Below are positions 11,140 through 22,906 of a stretch of DNA of 64,000 bases, piece after piece. Position numbers and translations under genes: made by a program. The stretch comes from Phallus indusiatus (Eukaryota; Basidiomycota; Agaricomycetes; Phallales; Phallaceae), in NCBI GenBank assembly GCA_027605045.1, contig JAQFWX010000004.1, positions 2,304,683 through 2,368,682 on the forward strand. The letters run 5' to 3'. The notes beneath the pieces were generated by a model. The model made no database searches. It had not been told where the DNA came from and worked only from the letters and a program-made list of their open reading frames with translations. How positions within the stretch are numbered: the first letter of the stretch is position 1; the number at the start of each line of letters is the position of its first letter.

Positions 11140-11877
11140 GGCTTTGGATAGTTTATACTTTATAAGGCGGAGTGTGCTGTGCTATGAGGAATGCCGTGGG
11201 AAAGTGCGCGTGACTTGTGCTTTGACGCCCTTTCAGGAACATAGTGTGACTGGGTGGTGTGACTTGCGAAGATCGGAAGAAACGCAAGAGAGATACGAGA
11301 GTTTGGCTGGTAATTTCCTTTTGGGGTTAAAGAGAAGCAAAAGCGAAGGACGTGTTGAATTCTTTTTAGCGGGGACGGAGATTTTTTTGCAGATCACTGT
11401 CACGGACGAAACTCCTCTCATGGCACACGCGGTGATGGGTCCATTTGGCGACGGGAATAATGTATAACATTTACATTACATTTACTTACATTGAGGCTAA
11501 ACACAACGATTGCGTGTCGCTGCCGAAGCCGATCTTTTTGCAAATGGCTCCGACAAGTCTTCGGAAACTGCGCATACAAAGGGAGAGATGCATAGAGATC
11601 GTCAATGCTTGGTAGTGAGCGGGGTCAGTACAGTCAGGCCCATTACATAAAGCATATAAGACATAGACATCATACTACGCTGGTCACTAGTCACTCCCCG
11701 TGTCTCTCTCTTGCTCTTCTTTCTTTTCTCTTCTTCCATCATCGTCGCCGTCGTTCTTGCCGTCCCTCTGCCGTATTATTCGTGCAGGGTCGTCGTTCTG
11801 AACAGCATCGTCCCCAACTATTTGCCTATATTTGTTGTTCCTAGTTCCCGGCGATTGTCGGTCTCAAAAATACCACA
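11140..11877. promoter_or_regulatory. Divergent intergenic region between complex I subunit and Zn2Cys6 regulator
   Basis: 738 bp separating divergent starts, so it must hold both promoters. CT-rich tracts precede the regulator start (about 11690-11760). A TATA-like element, catataagac, lies near 11650. The plus-strand open frame 11096-11467 overlaps exon 1 of the complex I subunit and shows no family features. I treat it as spurious. Confidence 0.5.
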
Positions 11878-14800
11878 ATGCGGTCTCATACGGTCATGGA
11901 CTATGCACCCCCTCACCACCTTGCTCTTGTCTCAATGAACCCCATCCCCGTCTCTTCAATCCCTCACCCTCACCATTCTTCCCCTTCAATGCCGTCTTCA
12001 AAACCAGTAACAAAACGCGCCAGAAAAGCCATCAATTGTGAGCCCTGTAGAGCCTCAAAACTCAAGTGCGATCGGTGAGTACTCAATCTTCTATATGAAC
12101 TTCATGGGTAGTGTTCTAATTAGTTCTATTGTGCAGTGCCAGACCATGTTCATCTTGTGTTCTTCGAGGTAGGTTTTCTCAATCCTTATCATCATTTTGA
12201 TTGTTGCACGGACGGACGGTTTCGTTCTCTGTGGCGATCTTTCTTTCTCGAGAGTCGATGGCTGATATGCCTATTTTCCAACAGGCACAGCTGCTCTTTG
12301 CTACCAAAATGACTCTTCTCGCTCGGATACTGAAACAAGAAAGCATGATGTCTCGTACGTATATTCCCTTTCAATGTGCATGACTTTGTAAATCTAAACA
12401 TCTCTTTCCCATCACAATGCACTTCCGATCCCTTTCATCAGAACGAGCCATTTCGACCCCCATCAGGAAATAGTTCGCATCAGAACCGCCCTATCCTTAC
12501 TCGAATTTCACATGGGTCGAAATACAGCCACCACCCCACGAACGTTTACACGCAGTATCGACACAGAACCTTACTCAGCCACAGGCTCCTCGTCTTTTCT
12601 ACCCGCCGGAATTATTCCTGCGAGCTTAGCTCAACGCTACACTGGCGATGGTGGACTATATGCTGGCCCCACATCCGCCGCCACTTTTCTTACGCTCTTC
12701 ACAAATGAAGAGTATAACAACCAACATCCCGAAATGATGTCCATGCTGTCGGAAAATGCTCGTGGTTCTCCGTCCTCCTCTTCCGAATCAGCAGTTTCTG
12801 CTGCCGCCGCTGCTGCTAGTGTAGGCCTGCGTGATCTTGATATGTTGGCTTTACTTCCAGAGTACTCTATCGTCGATGGTTTGATTAATTTCTATTTCGA
12901 GTCAAGCACTTGGGAGAATAGATACCTCGATTATGTATCATTCTCGAATGCTTGGTTCAAGTTCAAAGAAAATCCCAACTCCAGCTTCGCCAATGGTGAC
13001 GACAGACTATTTCTTGCCACCGTTTTCCTAGTCATGGCCATCTCCACCCTCTATCTTCCATCCCGCCATCCTCTTATCGCCCAACTAAATGTTCATCCCA
13101 ACGACCTGGCTGAGAATTATTATAATCACAGCTGCACACTCCTGCAACGATACCGCACCGAGAGACACTCCTACACTCTCGAGTTTGTTGAACTATTACT
13201 CCTCAATACACATTTTCTCCTTGTCAACAAGGAGCGATGCGAGGACTTGTGGAGCCATCGAGGGGAGCTGATGAGTGTCGCCTGCGCAATGGGTCTCCAT
13301 CGTGATCCGAGCATGTGGAAGATCCACAAGGAAGAGGCAGAACGTCGTAGATGGGCTTGGTGGAATATTCTTCTTACCGATCGATGGTCGGCATTCCTGC
13401 TCGGTCGCCCATTGGGAATTTCCAATCACCACTTTGATACTTGTATGCCTGGACCACTCGACCCTTCCATTGACCCTTCCCAACGCCAACATCTCCCACT
13501 CATCCTTATATTCCGTCTCGTCGAAATTCTGGGCGAAATGATGGACGACGTCGTATCTGTTCGACCTGTACCTCATGAACGCATAATGGCTCATGATAAA
13601 AACCTTCAACAATGGTTCGAAAGTTTTCCGGAAGAACTCAATTTCGACGACTATCAAATGGCCAAAGCTCTCGCCTCGGATATCTTGTCCGTGAGGCGAG
13701 AGGGTCTTGTATCGCTTTGCATGAGAGTGATGTACAATCACATCCGTTTTACACTCCACAGGCCGTACGCCAAACCGGCGAAATACGCAGCTGCAGAGTG
13801 TAGCAGTAGTAATAGTACCTCCGGACAGGGCCATGGTGTAACCGAAGCCCAATTTGAAATTTCACTCGAAATTGCGATCGGTGCAGCCGACCGAGTTCTC
13901 CACCACGCCACGCAGGCGAAACACGATTTCTTAGCCAACAAAATGCTTCTCGTTCCGGGTCATTTGAATTGGGGAATGGTGCACATGTTCAACGCCGCCA
14001 TGTTCTTCGTAAACCAAATTCTTATAGACCCCGAACAACCTGGTACGAATTTGTTCCGTGGGAACGTTAAACGCGGGATTGTCCTTGCTGAGTCGTTAAG
14101 GGGTCTTCCAGTTTCGGATAAGGCGTTTTCAATTTTAGCTGCTCTTGCTCCTTTATGTGAGGAATCTCAGAATACTCACGATATAAGCGACCACCACCTC
14201 GAAGAAAAGGAGAGCAAGAGAAAACGAATAATGAACTTTGTTCAACGGCTTTCGTTTCCTTGTTTCAGCAATCCGGCTCATGCTCCTCCCATTATCCCAC
14301 CCTTGCCAATGACGACTGCCACTCTCAATGATACTACCACCAACAACAACAATTTGATGTCGTTTTCTCTTGGAGCTTCGTCTCGCGCTTCGGCTTCAAC
14401 GTCTACTCTTCCAGGTCAGATTGGTGTTAGCAATGCCAGTATGCATCGAAATAGTTACAGTACCGCGAGTACTTCTAGTAGCCATGGTTCTTCCACCAGC
14501 GAGATGTATCGTTCGCGGAGTCTTGGATCTGCAAGAGACCTTTTACATGGTGGAAGTGGTGGTGGTGGTGGTCCTGGCGCTGGTGGTGTTGGTATTGGTG
14601 CTGGAGGAGCGGGTACAGCATATGCTCAATCCCAGCCTCACTCTTCTCGATCGCCGTCTCAAATTCCGAACACAACTCCGAGCGACAGCGGTAGCAGCAG
14701 CACTCTTACCCGTTCGTCCGTCAAAACGCCGATACTTCCCCCACCTTTTTCGCAGTCGAATTCGTCCTCGCTTTCTATACTCAATCTTCAGCTTTCATAT

Positions 14801-15193
14801 CAGTCTCAACAACAACAGCAACAACAGCAACAACAACAATCGCAACAGCAGCAGCAACAGACTCACGGGTTGTATCCCCCGCAGAGTAGTTCCTCTTCAA
14901 CTTCAGGTGCCGCAGCACATACGCACGTAACTCACGGTCCTCCTCCTCCTTCAGCAGCGAACGGGCATAGTCACAACAATCTCATCAACTCATACCTCAT
15001 GAACGGTCCCCCACATCCTAGCCATACGCATAGCCATACTACTCATAGTCATAGTGCCTCTTCGTCTCAAGGCCCGCCGCCGCGTCATTCTGAAGTTGGT
15101 GGTAGTGAAGAAAGCGGAGCAATGTGGGGAGCGACGATGGAAGTCGATTCGTCGTGGGATGGGTTTTTGAGCGTAGTTCCTCCGTCAGAATGA
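11878..15193 (+). CDS. Zn2Cys6 transcription factor with fungal_trans domain
   Basis: Nuclear sequence-specific regulator. Exons 11878-12074, 12137-12168, 12285-12354 and 12442-15193 join to exactly 1017 codons including the stop. A basic stretch (KRARKAIN) leads into the binuclear zinc cluster. Cys54, Cys57, Cys64, Cys70, Cys73 and Cys82 have spacing CX2CX6CX5CX2CX8C. A short amphipathic segment (HQEIVRIRTALSLLE) follows, then the middle homology region. That region includes MSVACAMGLHRDPSMW and RRRWAWWNILLTDRWSAFL, hallmarks of fungal_trans. The last 300 or so residues are low complexity: Ser-rich, a Gly run, a Gln run and a Thr/Ser/His tract. The start at 11878 is the first ATG in frame, and Met7 is a possible alternative. 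Target genes cannot be told from sequence. Confidence 0.92.
14807..14860 (+). repeat. CAA/CAG repeat coding a polyglutamine tract
   Basis: Imperfect trinucleotide array, mostly CAA and CAG with one TCG interruption, encoding two Gln runs in the regulator's tail. Mixed codons suggest selection on the amino acid or an ageing repeat. Glycine (GGT) and His/Ser/Thr repeats occur nearby at about 14552-14610 and 15020-15060. Confidence 0.85.
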
Positions 15194-16267
15194 AGAAATA
15201 AAAAAGCGGGGGTGCGCGTGTGGTACTTTACTTTAGGCCTTATATATATATATAAATATATTTATGTATCTAGTTTTTTTTTATTCCCCGTTTCTCTTAT
15301 TTCATCCACGAGTTCCCGATTTTCCCTAGGAGTTTAACGAACGTAGGCCGGATACTCCTAATTTCGCATTCTCCTCGGAAACCCGATCGCTTATATCTCA
15401 GGATAAAAGAGAAGAAAAAAAATGTCAAAAAAAAAATTGCCCAGTGTCATTTCAACGTTCAACGGTCAGCGGAGAGAGACGGAGTGCGAGGAATTAAAAA
15501 GTAATCTCCGGGGTAAAGATAGAAAAAAGGTCGATTTCGGACGACGGGTGTTCAATGCTTTCCATTTATGTATATGAGGAGATTTTCCATCCCGTTACCC
15601 GTTAATTGTATAGCCTCGGGGAGGCTGATATCTTTCTTTTTTTTTTTCGCCACGTTTATTTATGTATATTTTTTCTTTCTCTCTCTTGTCGTTTTTATGA
15701 ATCTAATTGGATTTGTTATTTCCGTTATTAGTCGATATCGTTATGCTCAATCATCTTATATTCTATTAAATCTTCTCATATATTATTTGTATATTATTTT
15801 ACTACTATATGCCAAATTCGTACTATGCACCGATAATACATTCTCTTCCCGACTCGCTTGGGAAAAAAAGGAAAGAGTGGGGATCCCTACCTAATATGTA
15901 TCCCTAATTCAATCCGAACCCGCGGACATTGATCTACCCCGGGACCATCCACATCCCACAAGCTAGCTGATCCTTCTTTAAAAAGATGAGTCCCATCAAT
16001 AACGAGTATGGACGTATGTTTAAATATTTAAGATTTGAATGTACTTATGGATGTTATAATCAAAATTACAATATAATTCTACTGAATACTTTTTCTCCCC
16101 GCTTTCTTTTTCTTTTCTTCCGAGCACTTTTGCATACATACAATGGTAGTAGTAAAAGGCGATCCATACAAAAACGAAAATGGAGCCGGAGAACAAGCCC
16201 ATTTCACCCCGTTCACCGTTTACCGTTCGGCCTCCCTAGATGACATCGCAACAATAAATTTATTTTC
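15194..16267. other. Intergenic, A/T-rich, no gene seen
   Basis: 3' flanks of two convergent genes. A TA dinucleotide run and TATTTATG follow the regulator stop at about 15241-15266. Long T-runs lie at 15632-15650. Open frames here translate to Phe/Tyr/Ile-rich low-complexity peptides and look spurious. Confidence 0.5.
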
Positions 16268-19200
16268 TCACCTCGAAGTTCCTAAGACCATGGGAGCGTG
16301 AGTGTGGATGTGAGTGCCAGTGACGCCATTCGCCGGATTCGAAGAAGAAGAGGAAGAAGTACTCCATTTGTGCATCTGTTTTATTCGAGCACTTAACTCT
16401 CCCCTCAACTCTCCAATAAGATTATGTGCTGTCGGATCCAGATTTTTAGAACTCGATGCTGTGGAAATGACGATTTCAAACAGGTTATACGGCAACCATG
16501 TCGCTCCAGCCACACGCCGCGGGTTTCGGGACATACTAGCATCACTCTATATGGTATTTGAGATAATTAATAATAAATAAAACCAGAGAAAAAGAAAAAA
16601 TTATTCAGTCAGTGATTAGGAGCGGGCACTTCGAGAATAAAAAAAAACAAGGTTGGAGATGACTCGCCTTTTGTACAAGGGTCAAACTATGCCTCAATGC
16701 CTCGGAAATAAGCTCGAAACGCAAAAACGTCCGGATGAGAAATTCAGGCTGATTTTCTTGAAAAAATGACACAAGCCAAGATGGCAAAGAATTCGATCTG
16801 TCAAATTCTAGTATCCTCTCTGAAACCGCTTTGTAATATCCATAATCGTTGTTGAGGCTGTCGAATCGTTCTAAAGACGTTCGGAGGTAACGCCACCCGC
16901 GTTCAGCCGAGGTTCCCGGCCACGATGAGACCTTCTCCGAATGTAACCAGGCCGTCCCTTCCTCGGAGCTGTGAAATATTGTTCAGAAGGAAAAAAATTG
17001 GCTAAAGGTATTTCCATTGGGAAAAAAGGGAAAAGGAGACACACAGATATGCTTCTCCGCGGCGGGTTAAACGCAGGCATTGTATTGTCAAACGTTCAAA
17101 TGTTTCAGTCATGTCGATTCCAACAATTTGCGCCACCGAAAAGGCATTGTCATACGACCCTTCTTGTGCATATCTAGATATTATTTGTTGCTCCGTCATG
17201 TGTTGCACTAATTTGTTAGTAAAGAAATTGACCACGTTTTTAAGTGAAAAAAATACACACAAGTTGTAGCATTAAGATCCGAATGGCGTTTCATTAAGTC
17301 TAAGCGAGAATTCACGAGTGTGTATTCACGCTGCAAATCCTGTAAATTGACTACCTCGGTATCTCTCGCATCTAGCTGATATTTATCCGCGGGTACATGC
17401 TTTGAGAGCCTTCGTTTATTGACCTGTAGGTAAGGCATATGAGAGACTCTTTTTAGGGGCTGGGAAAGCGAAGGAAAAAGAAATACCAATAATGACGATG
17501 TTTCGGGAGGATTGGGAAGTGTTATCCATGAATTCTTAGGATCAAGTAATGAAAGGGCATTCATCGCTACGAGATATGCTTGGACTTGTATTTCAGCGAT
17601 AGCGGAAAATTGCGGGGATTTCTCCATCAGCGGGGTGAGTCTTCGTGCGAATTGATACATCGTTGCAGCCGCTGTCATAGAATCATGTTCGTATCACTTC
17701 GGAACCAGACCTGCCATTCACTTACCATTACGGAAGTCGCCTCGGAAAACGTACCACGCATACAAGACTTGAGGATACATTGGTCGGGAGAGTGGATCGG
17801 CATTCCGGACTTTAAAGGCTAAAGCGGTTTCGACTTCATTCGGTAGACCCACAAAATTAAGCGACAATAACTGATCGACAGCATTGGCCTCGCACATGGC
17901 TTGAATGAGCTGACTAATAGCTTCTCGTTTTCTATGACAGGGGAATTCAGTAAGGTTTGACTGAAAATAGAGTCTAAAACACTGACATATTCTCATATGG
18001 TGACGTTACTAAAGCCATATATGCATCTTCAAACATTTCGAGTTCAATATATCCCGTTATAACTTTACGCCATAGATCGCTGACATCAGTATCCGGAGTG
18101 GCACATTCAATGGCCAGAGCGTAAAATCTGACCGCGTCTGACAAATAGCCCTCTTCTTCAAACATAATTGCGATCCATTTGTAATAACTATACTCATCAT
18201 AGTTGGTTGATATTTTGGGTAGGACATGCCTGAGGGCAGCACTGTCTTCTTCAGAAAGTACTGCGCCGGGCGCTTGAGGGGGTTTAATCAAACAATGGTA
18301 TAGATGATAGATAATACAACATACCAAAGCTAGCACCCACACGCTGTAGCAATGACGCTCCATCTTGTGGTCTCCCGATTCGAACGAAAATCAAGCCATG
18401 GACATAAGTAATTCCAGGACTGCGTGCCATTTTACCAAGTATCTCCAGGGAAATATCACGGTAGCCTAGATCTAATAACCATTTGCATAGTGACACTTCA
18501 TAGTGCGTTGTCTCGGCAACATCATATGAAGTTAGGAGGCTCATCATTCGGAAATGAGCAAACGCAGCTTCAGGAAGAGGACCCTCGGCAGACTTCACTT
18601 CGTCCAATAAACGATAGATAAGCGAATAGGTCGGTGGAGATTGAGATGCTAGATTGCTCCGCTGTCCGTTCGATACAGTCATATTCTGTATACCTCGAAG
18701 GACAGTAAGTTCTCGATCGATAGTTGCTGAAGTCGTTCCATCTGGATCGCCGGCTGGTTGCCACGACAAGTATCGGGAGATGCAAATATTCCGGAACACA
18801 GCAAAGAATCGGCTGAGGAGGGCCGGTGACAGTTCACGCCGACGATCTTCAATTTGGAATATAAACAGAACCAGGCTTAGACAAAGTTCGTATCTAACAT
18901 CGATGCTAGCGTTAATATAAGTCGTCACGACCCCCCGCTCCCATCGAGTTGCCGGCGGTGGTATCAAGTTTCCATCCAAAGACGACTCCGAATCTTCCAC
19001 TTTCACTTCAGAATCGACGGTGGTGATAATATCCAATGCGCGGTCTAGCGGTAGGTTAAGATCTTCGGTCTCTGAGATTGCATCTAACGCGTAGCGCGTT
19101 ACATCTTCCCGAAGATCGTCTATGGAAGCGACACAATGTTCCAAAGATTCAGCATAGGAATAACTATGTTCCTGCGAAACCATCATCTCAAATTGAGCTT

Positions 19201-20977
19201 CTCTCAAGTGAATTTCAGCATTTGAGAGTTTCTGCCGAACGGAGGTCGCGATATTTAACACGTTATAAACTTGAACATCTTCCGCTTCGTTAAGGTTGCC
19301 GCTTACGCGCAAAGGCCAGTCAGATACAGCAATACGACCAATTCTTTCTCTCTCCAGAAGGATGATGCTATCCGGTCCACCTCCCAAAGCAAGGGGCCAT
19401 CGACCACTTCGTTCAATTTCTCTGCAACGAGCGATGAAACCCTCCCAATCTCGTTTCAAAGCATTCCAATAATTATCACGCTGGGGTATTCCAGTACGAG
19501 GATCTGTGGTTAATTCAACAGTGCAACCCACAACAGCCGCAACGTGTTCCGTTAAGGTAATATAGGATTGCTTAAGAGCAGGGGAGGGGATTTGAAGGAA
19601 TGGAAAGTAAAGTATTGGTATACTGTTGAAGAGCGGTTTCAATCGTGAGATGTGAAAAGAGGCCCGGGCGAAGTAAGATAGATATGAATGTGTCAACCAA
19701 TGAGCCACCTCCAGAGCGTAGAAGCAGTTCATCGAGGTAGTCTGGTGTCAATTCAATCTCTGACGGGTACGAAGAAGCCTGCCATATTTCTGGTTCCGGG
19801 GTATCTTCGTCTGGGTCAAAAGATATGCGTTCGACAACAGAAGTCCCTTGTTTGTCCCATAGGGCGTAAAGCGTAGATGGTGACACTTGAAAGTCGCGCA
19901 AATAGGTTCCGACCGTCCTTGTAGGTGCAGGGATTGTTTTCAGATGTGTAAAATCTTTGTTGCTAACCGACATATGGAACAAATGGAAATAGCCGCCTGT
20001 TTCTGGAGAAGCTGGAGATGGTAAGAATACGAGAATACGGAGGTTCTCGTCCACTTCCATCTCTTCACTCGAGGTGGGCAAAACTCGTAGCAGATTAGGA
20101 GAGTCAAGACCTGTAAACATCTTTTGTTCGCCACTGGGTGTTTCTCCGCGCATAGGAGAGAAAGTTGAGCGGGTGAGGTTTCTGAAGGAATAGGACGCGA
20201 TGCAGGTACCTTGATTCCAGGCTCGTAGGGTGTAGTCACGAGATAAAGTGAAAAGAAAGACAGAGTTGGTAGGAGGCGGGTGCGAAGCAAACGAGACGAC
20301 TTGAGAATCTTCAGACCCAGATAATAAGTACGACCACGATGATTTAAGACGATGGATACTCTCATGCCAGAAACCTAATTCGAGAAATGAGTACCAGTAG
20401 TATAACATAAAAAATGAAAATAAGATATACCATGGTCTTGTCCTATATCCAGCCTCAGGAACCGTCCTTTACTCAAGCCAACAACTACACAGTCAATGTC
20501 CTTGACATGTGCTGGCCCTTCGAAATCTTCCGCTGGTGTGTTGATGATATATTCTTTGCACCACCCAGTCGTCGATGGAATATCAAAGACCGGGATGCTT
20601 TCTTCTGTAGAAACTGGAAAATTGAGGGTAAAGAGTGAACCAGACGTCGTGACGGCAAAAATATAGAGCTCGGAAAGTTGATGCAGAAGTACAGCGGGTG
20701 CGGGTAATATTGGTGCAGGGAAGGTAAAATGGGTTATTTTTCCAGTTGATAGTGTTATGAGTTCCAAGATAAGGCCTCCATGAATTACTCTAACGATGAT
20801 TGTACCAGTTTCTTCGGAGGTAAATGTGGACGCGAAAGACGCATGTTCTTGGAGGACATTTGGGTCTGCTTCGGGTAAGGGAATGTCCTGTCTCGTTGTA
20901 TCAATGGGTATTACTGTCGCATTGGAAGGAGCATAGACTGAGGAGACATGCACCGATGCGAGTATTGTGCGAGCCAT
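16268..20977 (-). CDS. Nucleoporin Nup160/Nup120 family
   Basis: Scaffold subunit of the Y-complex (Nup107-160) of the nuclear pore. The N-terminal half is a beta-propeller-like region. Segments such as LYIFAVTTSGSLFTLNF, VGLSKGRFLRLDIG, FLFTLSRDYTLRAWN and VVERISFDPDEDTPE match the Nup160 family domain. The C-terminal half is alpha-helical solenoid (LSRFFAVFRNICISRYLSW, LLTSYDVAETTHYEVSLCKWLLDLG, AVRFYALAIECATPDTDVSDLW). The tail ends HAPMVLGTSR. About a dozen short introns split it, giving a protein of roughly 1300 residues. The start MARTILASVH at 20977 is the first true ATG of the frame. It lies only 83 bp downstream of the cyclin C stop on the same strand. No break was seen. Confidence 0.88.
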
Positions 20978-21060
20978 ATGGTGGTACAATGTCACAAAAA
21001 GTACGTCCACAGCGGTCCATAACGCGAGAATCTCTCAAGTACATTGTACATTGAACAAGG

Positions 21061-22504
21061 TCAATACGAAGTGTGTAGATCAGCTCGTTCCAAAAATTTA
21101 TTTACAAAGCCAGAATTGTTAGCATTATTCGACTGCGCAATACTGAGCTCTCTGGATTCCTTCATGGACTTCCACATCTTGATCAACGACTGAGGATTCA
21201 CCTTCTTGAGTTGATTGTAGTCTTCTTCTTCTGCCTTCACTTGCGTAGACATTATCTTGCCTCTTCGCGCATGCCCAAGACTTCCTCGAGCTGTGTCGGA
21301 TGTGTTATCATCGCTAAACCGATCCCACAGACAATACAAGCTGATGATTTCCTGTGCTACCGTTGCGATGAGTAACATGTTTACGTTCAGTGCGGCCAGC
21401 CACCCAATTATATCAATGGGTTTATCTTTTCCTTTTCCCTTTAACACTGGCCCCGCAGTTGTTTGGCGTGCAGAGCGACGAGGAGCAGCAGCATGGGCGG
21501 TATTAGCCGCGGGCGCATTGGGGCCCGAGCGGGAAGCTAATTGCGTATGAATACTGTTTCTTGTGGTAGGATGGAATGTGCAGGTGAGGTATATAGCGGC
21601 TATGGCTATGGTATGTGGTGGGTATAAAAGACAGAGGTCGGACCTATACGTGTCATTGATAATAAACCTAAATGGGGGTTTTGTTAGGATGATAAACCTG
21701 ATATTAATAGAGCGTAGACCAACCATGCCATCTGGAGAACAGGTTCTGGCAATTCTAACTTCCCTTGACCAGTACCCCAATATCTAGGATCGTCACCGCT
21801 TGCGCTAACTTCCCCTGCCTCTGCTTCTATAGAGCCATCCTCACTCTCTATTCCTGATTCACCTTCTTTACCGCATAATGTTAGCAGGGTGCGGTATGGA
21901 TGAAAGACCGTCAAATCGCACTCCAAGTCATCAATAAGGTAAAATTCCATTTCGGCCAATTTCGAATTGTCCGAAGGAAAAGTATTTATGTCGTATTCGT
22001 CGCCTACAGAAAATGATTTACTTTGATAAAAAGCGTCAGAATAAAGGACAGGACTTACTGTTGAACAAAACCCGGGCCTCCATAACTACATTCTTTATGT
22101 GAACGGGGGTTTCCTCAGCTTTAGCGGCGACATAGCAGCACGCAGCAAGCACCAAAAAAGGATCAGTCTCGCAATATGAATTCTTGAGGTAAAATCGACG
22201 AAAGAACACCGTGGCGGTTGCGATCACACGTTGACGGAAATCCAATTTTTTACCAAGTTTCGAGATAACTTCTTTATTTTTAGTGTTTATATCTCTCAAA
22301 AAATGTATTACATACGATTTGCAAAGAATAAGCCTAATAGAGCCAAATGTTCTTCGCTAGCATAATAACTGTCCTCCCGACGAGCCTGTTCCAGTGTTGT
22401 CCTATCCACGAGCCAACGTCTGCTGTGAGAACAAATGTCAGTTAGTAATGTAATTCAAAGGTAGAAACATACTAATGAGAAGAGGCCCAAAAGTCGGTGG
22501 CCAT
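21061..22504 (-). CDS. Cyclin C, Mediator kinase module (Ssn8/Srb11)
   Basis: Regulatory subunit of CDK8 in the Mediator complex, in the nucleus. It starts MATDFWASSHRRWLVDRTTL at 22504, close to the conserved cyclin C N-terminus. The first cyclin fold contains KLDFRQRVIATATVFFRRFY, then DPFLVLAACCYVAAKAEETP. The next exon has LAEMEFYLIDDLECDLTVFH, the cyclin C signature. The second fold has SDLCLLYPPHTIAIAAIYL and a long Ala/Arg-rich insertion. The tail runs LKKVNPQSLIKMWKSMKES to DLHTSY. An acidic insertion (ESGIESEDGSIEAEAGEVS) sits between the folds. Several introns. The next gene on the strand, Nup160, begins 83 bp after the stop, so the two may share transcripts. Confidence 0.93.
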
Positions 22505-22906
22505 ATTTTCGAGCGAGATATCGAAGTGGTTAACGTTAACTCTAACAATTTGAGTCCGATGCGCTGGACAGATTTGATCACGCAATTAATCCCACAATCC
22601 GGTATATGGAATTCTGTACAATCTCACTGAGTAATGTAAACTATGCTTCAAGATTATTATTTAATATCAGCGATGAAATAAAACTAGCAAAGGGAAAATA
22701 CTATTATGAGAAAGCCAAAATCGCTAAATAAATCTGTTCTTGCTTAAATACTATGCGTCATCCTACAAATACACGAATCAAGCTTATATTCTCAGCCATC
22801 TCATTCACCGTGCTCATATGACAAAGCTTAGTGTCAGCCTGACCTTTCTATAACACTAATATCTGTGCCTAACGTTCCCAGCGGCGGAACGTTATTTCAA
22901 CATGGA
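22505..22906. other. Intergenic between NCBP1 and cyclin C
   Basis: About 400 bp holding the NCBP1 3' untranslated region and the cyclin C promoter. A/T-rich from about 22630 to 22780. No gene seen. Confidence 0.5.

Noticed and set aside
11096..11467. 123-codon plus-strand frame
   Set aside because: Overlaps the antisense of exon 1 of the complex I subunit and its promoter; no motif.
13196..13852. 218-codon minus-strand frame
   Set aside because: Antisense to the conserved fungal_trans domain; no family features.
14370..14930. 186-codon plus-strand frame inside the Zn2Cys6 gene
   Set aside because: Shadow of the repetitive Ser/Gly/Gln tail in another frame. The main frame is clearly the real protein.
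15568..15894. 108-codon plus-strand open frame
   Set aside because: Phe/Tyr/Ile-rich low-complexity translation of T-rich intergenic DNA, with no motif and no splice partners.
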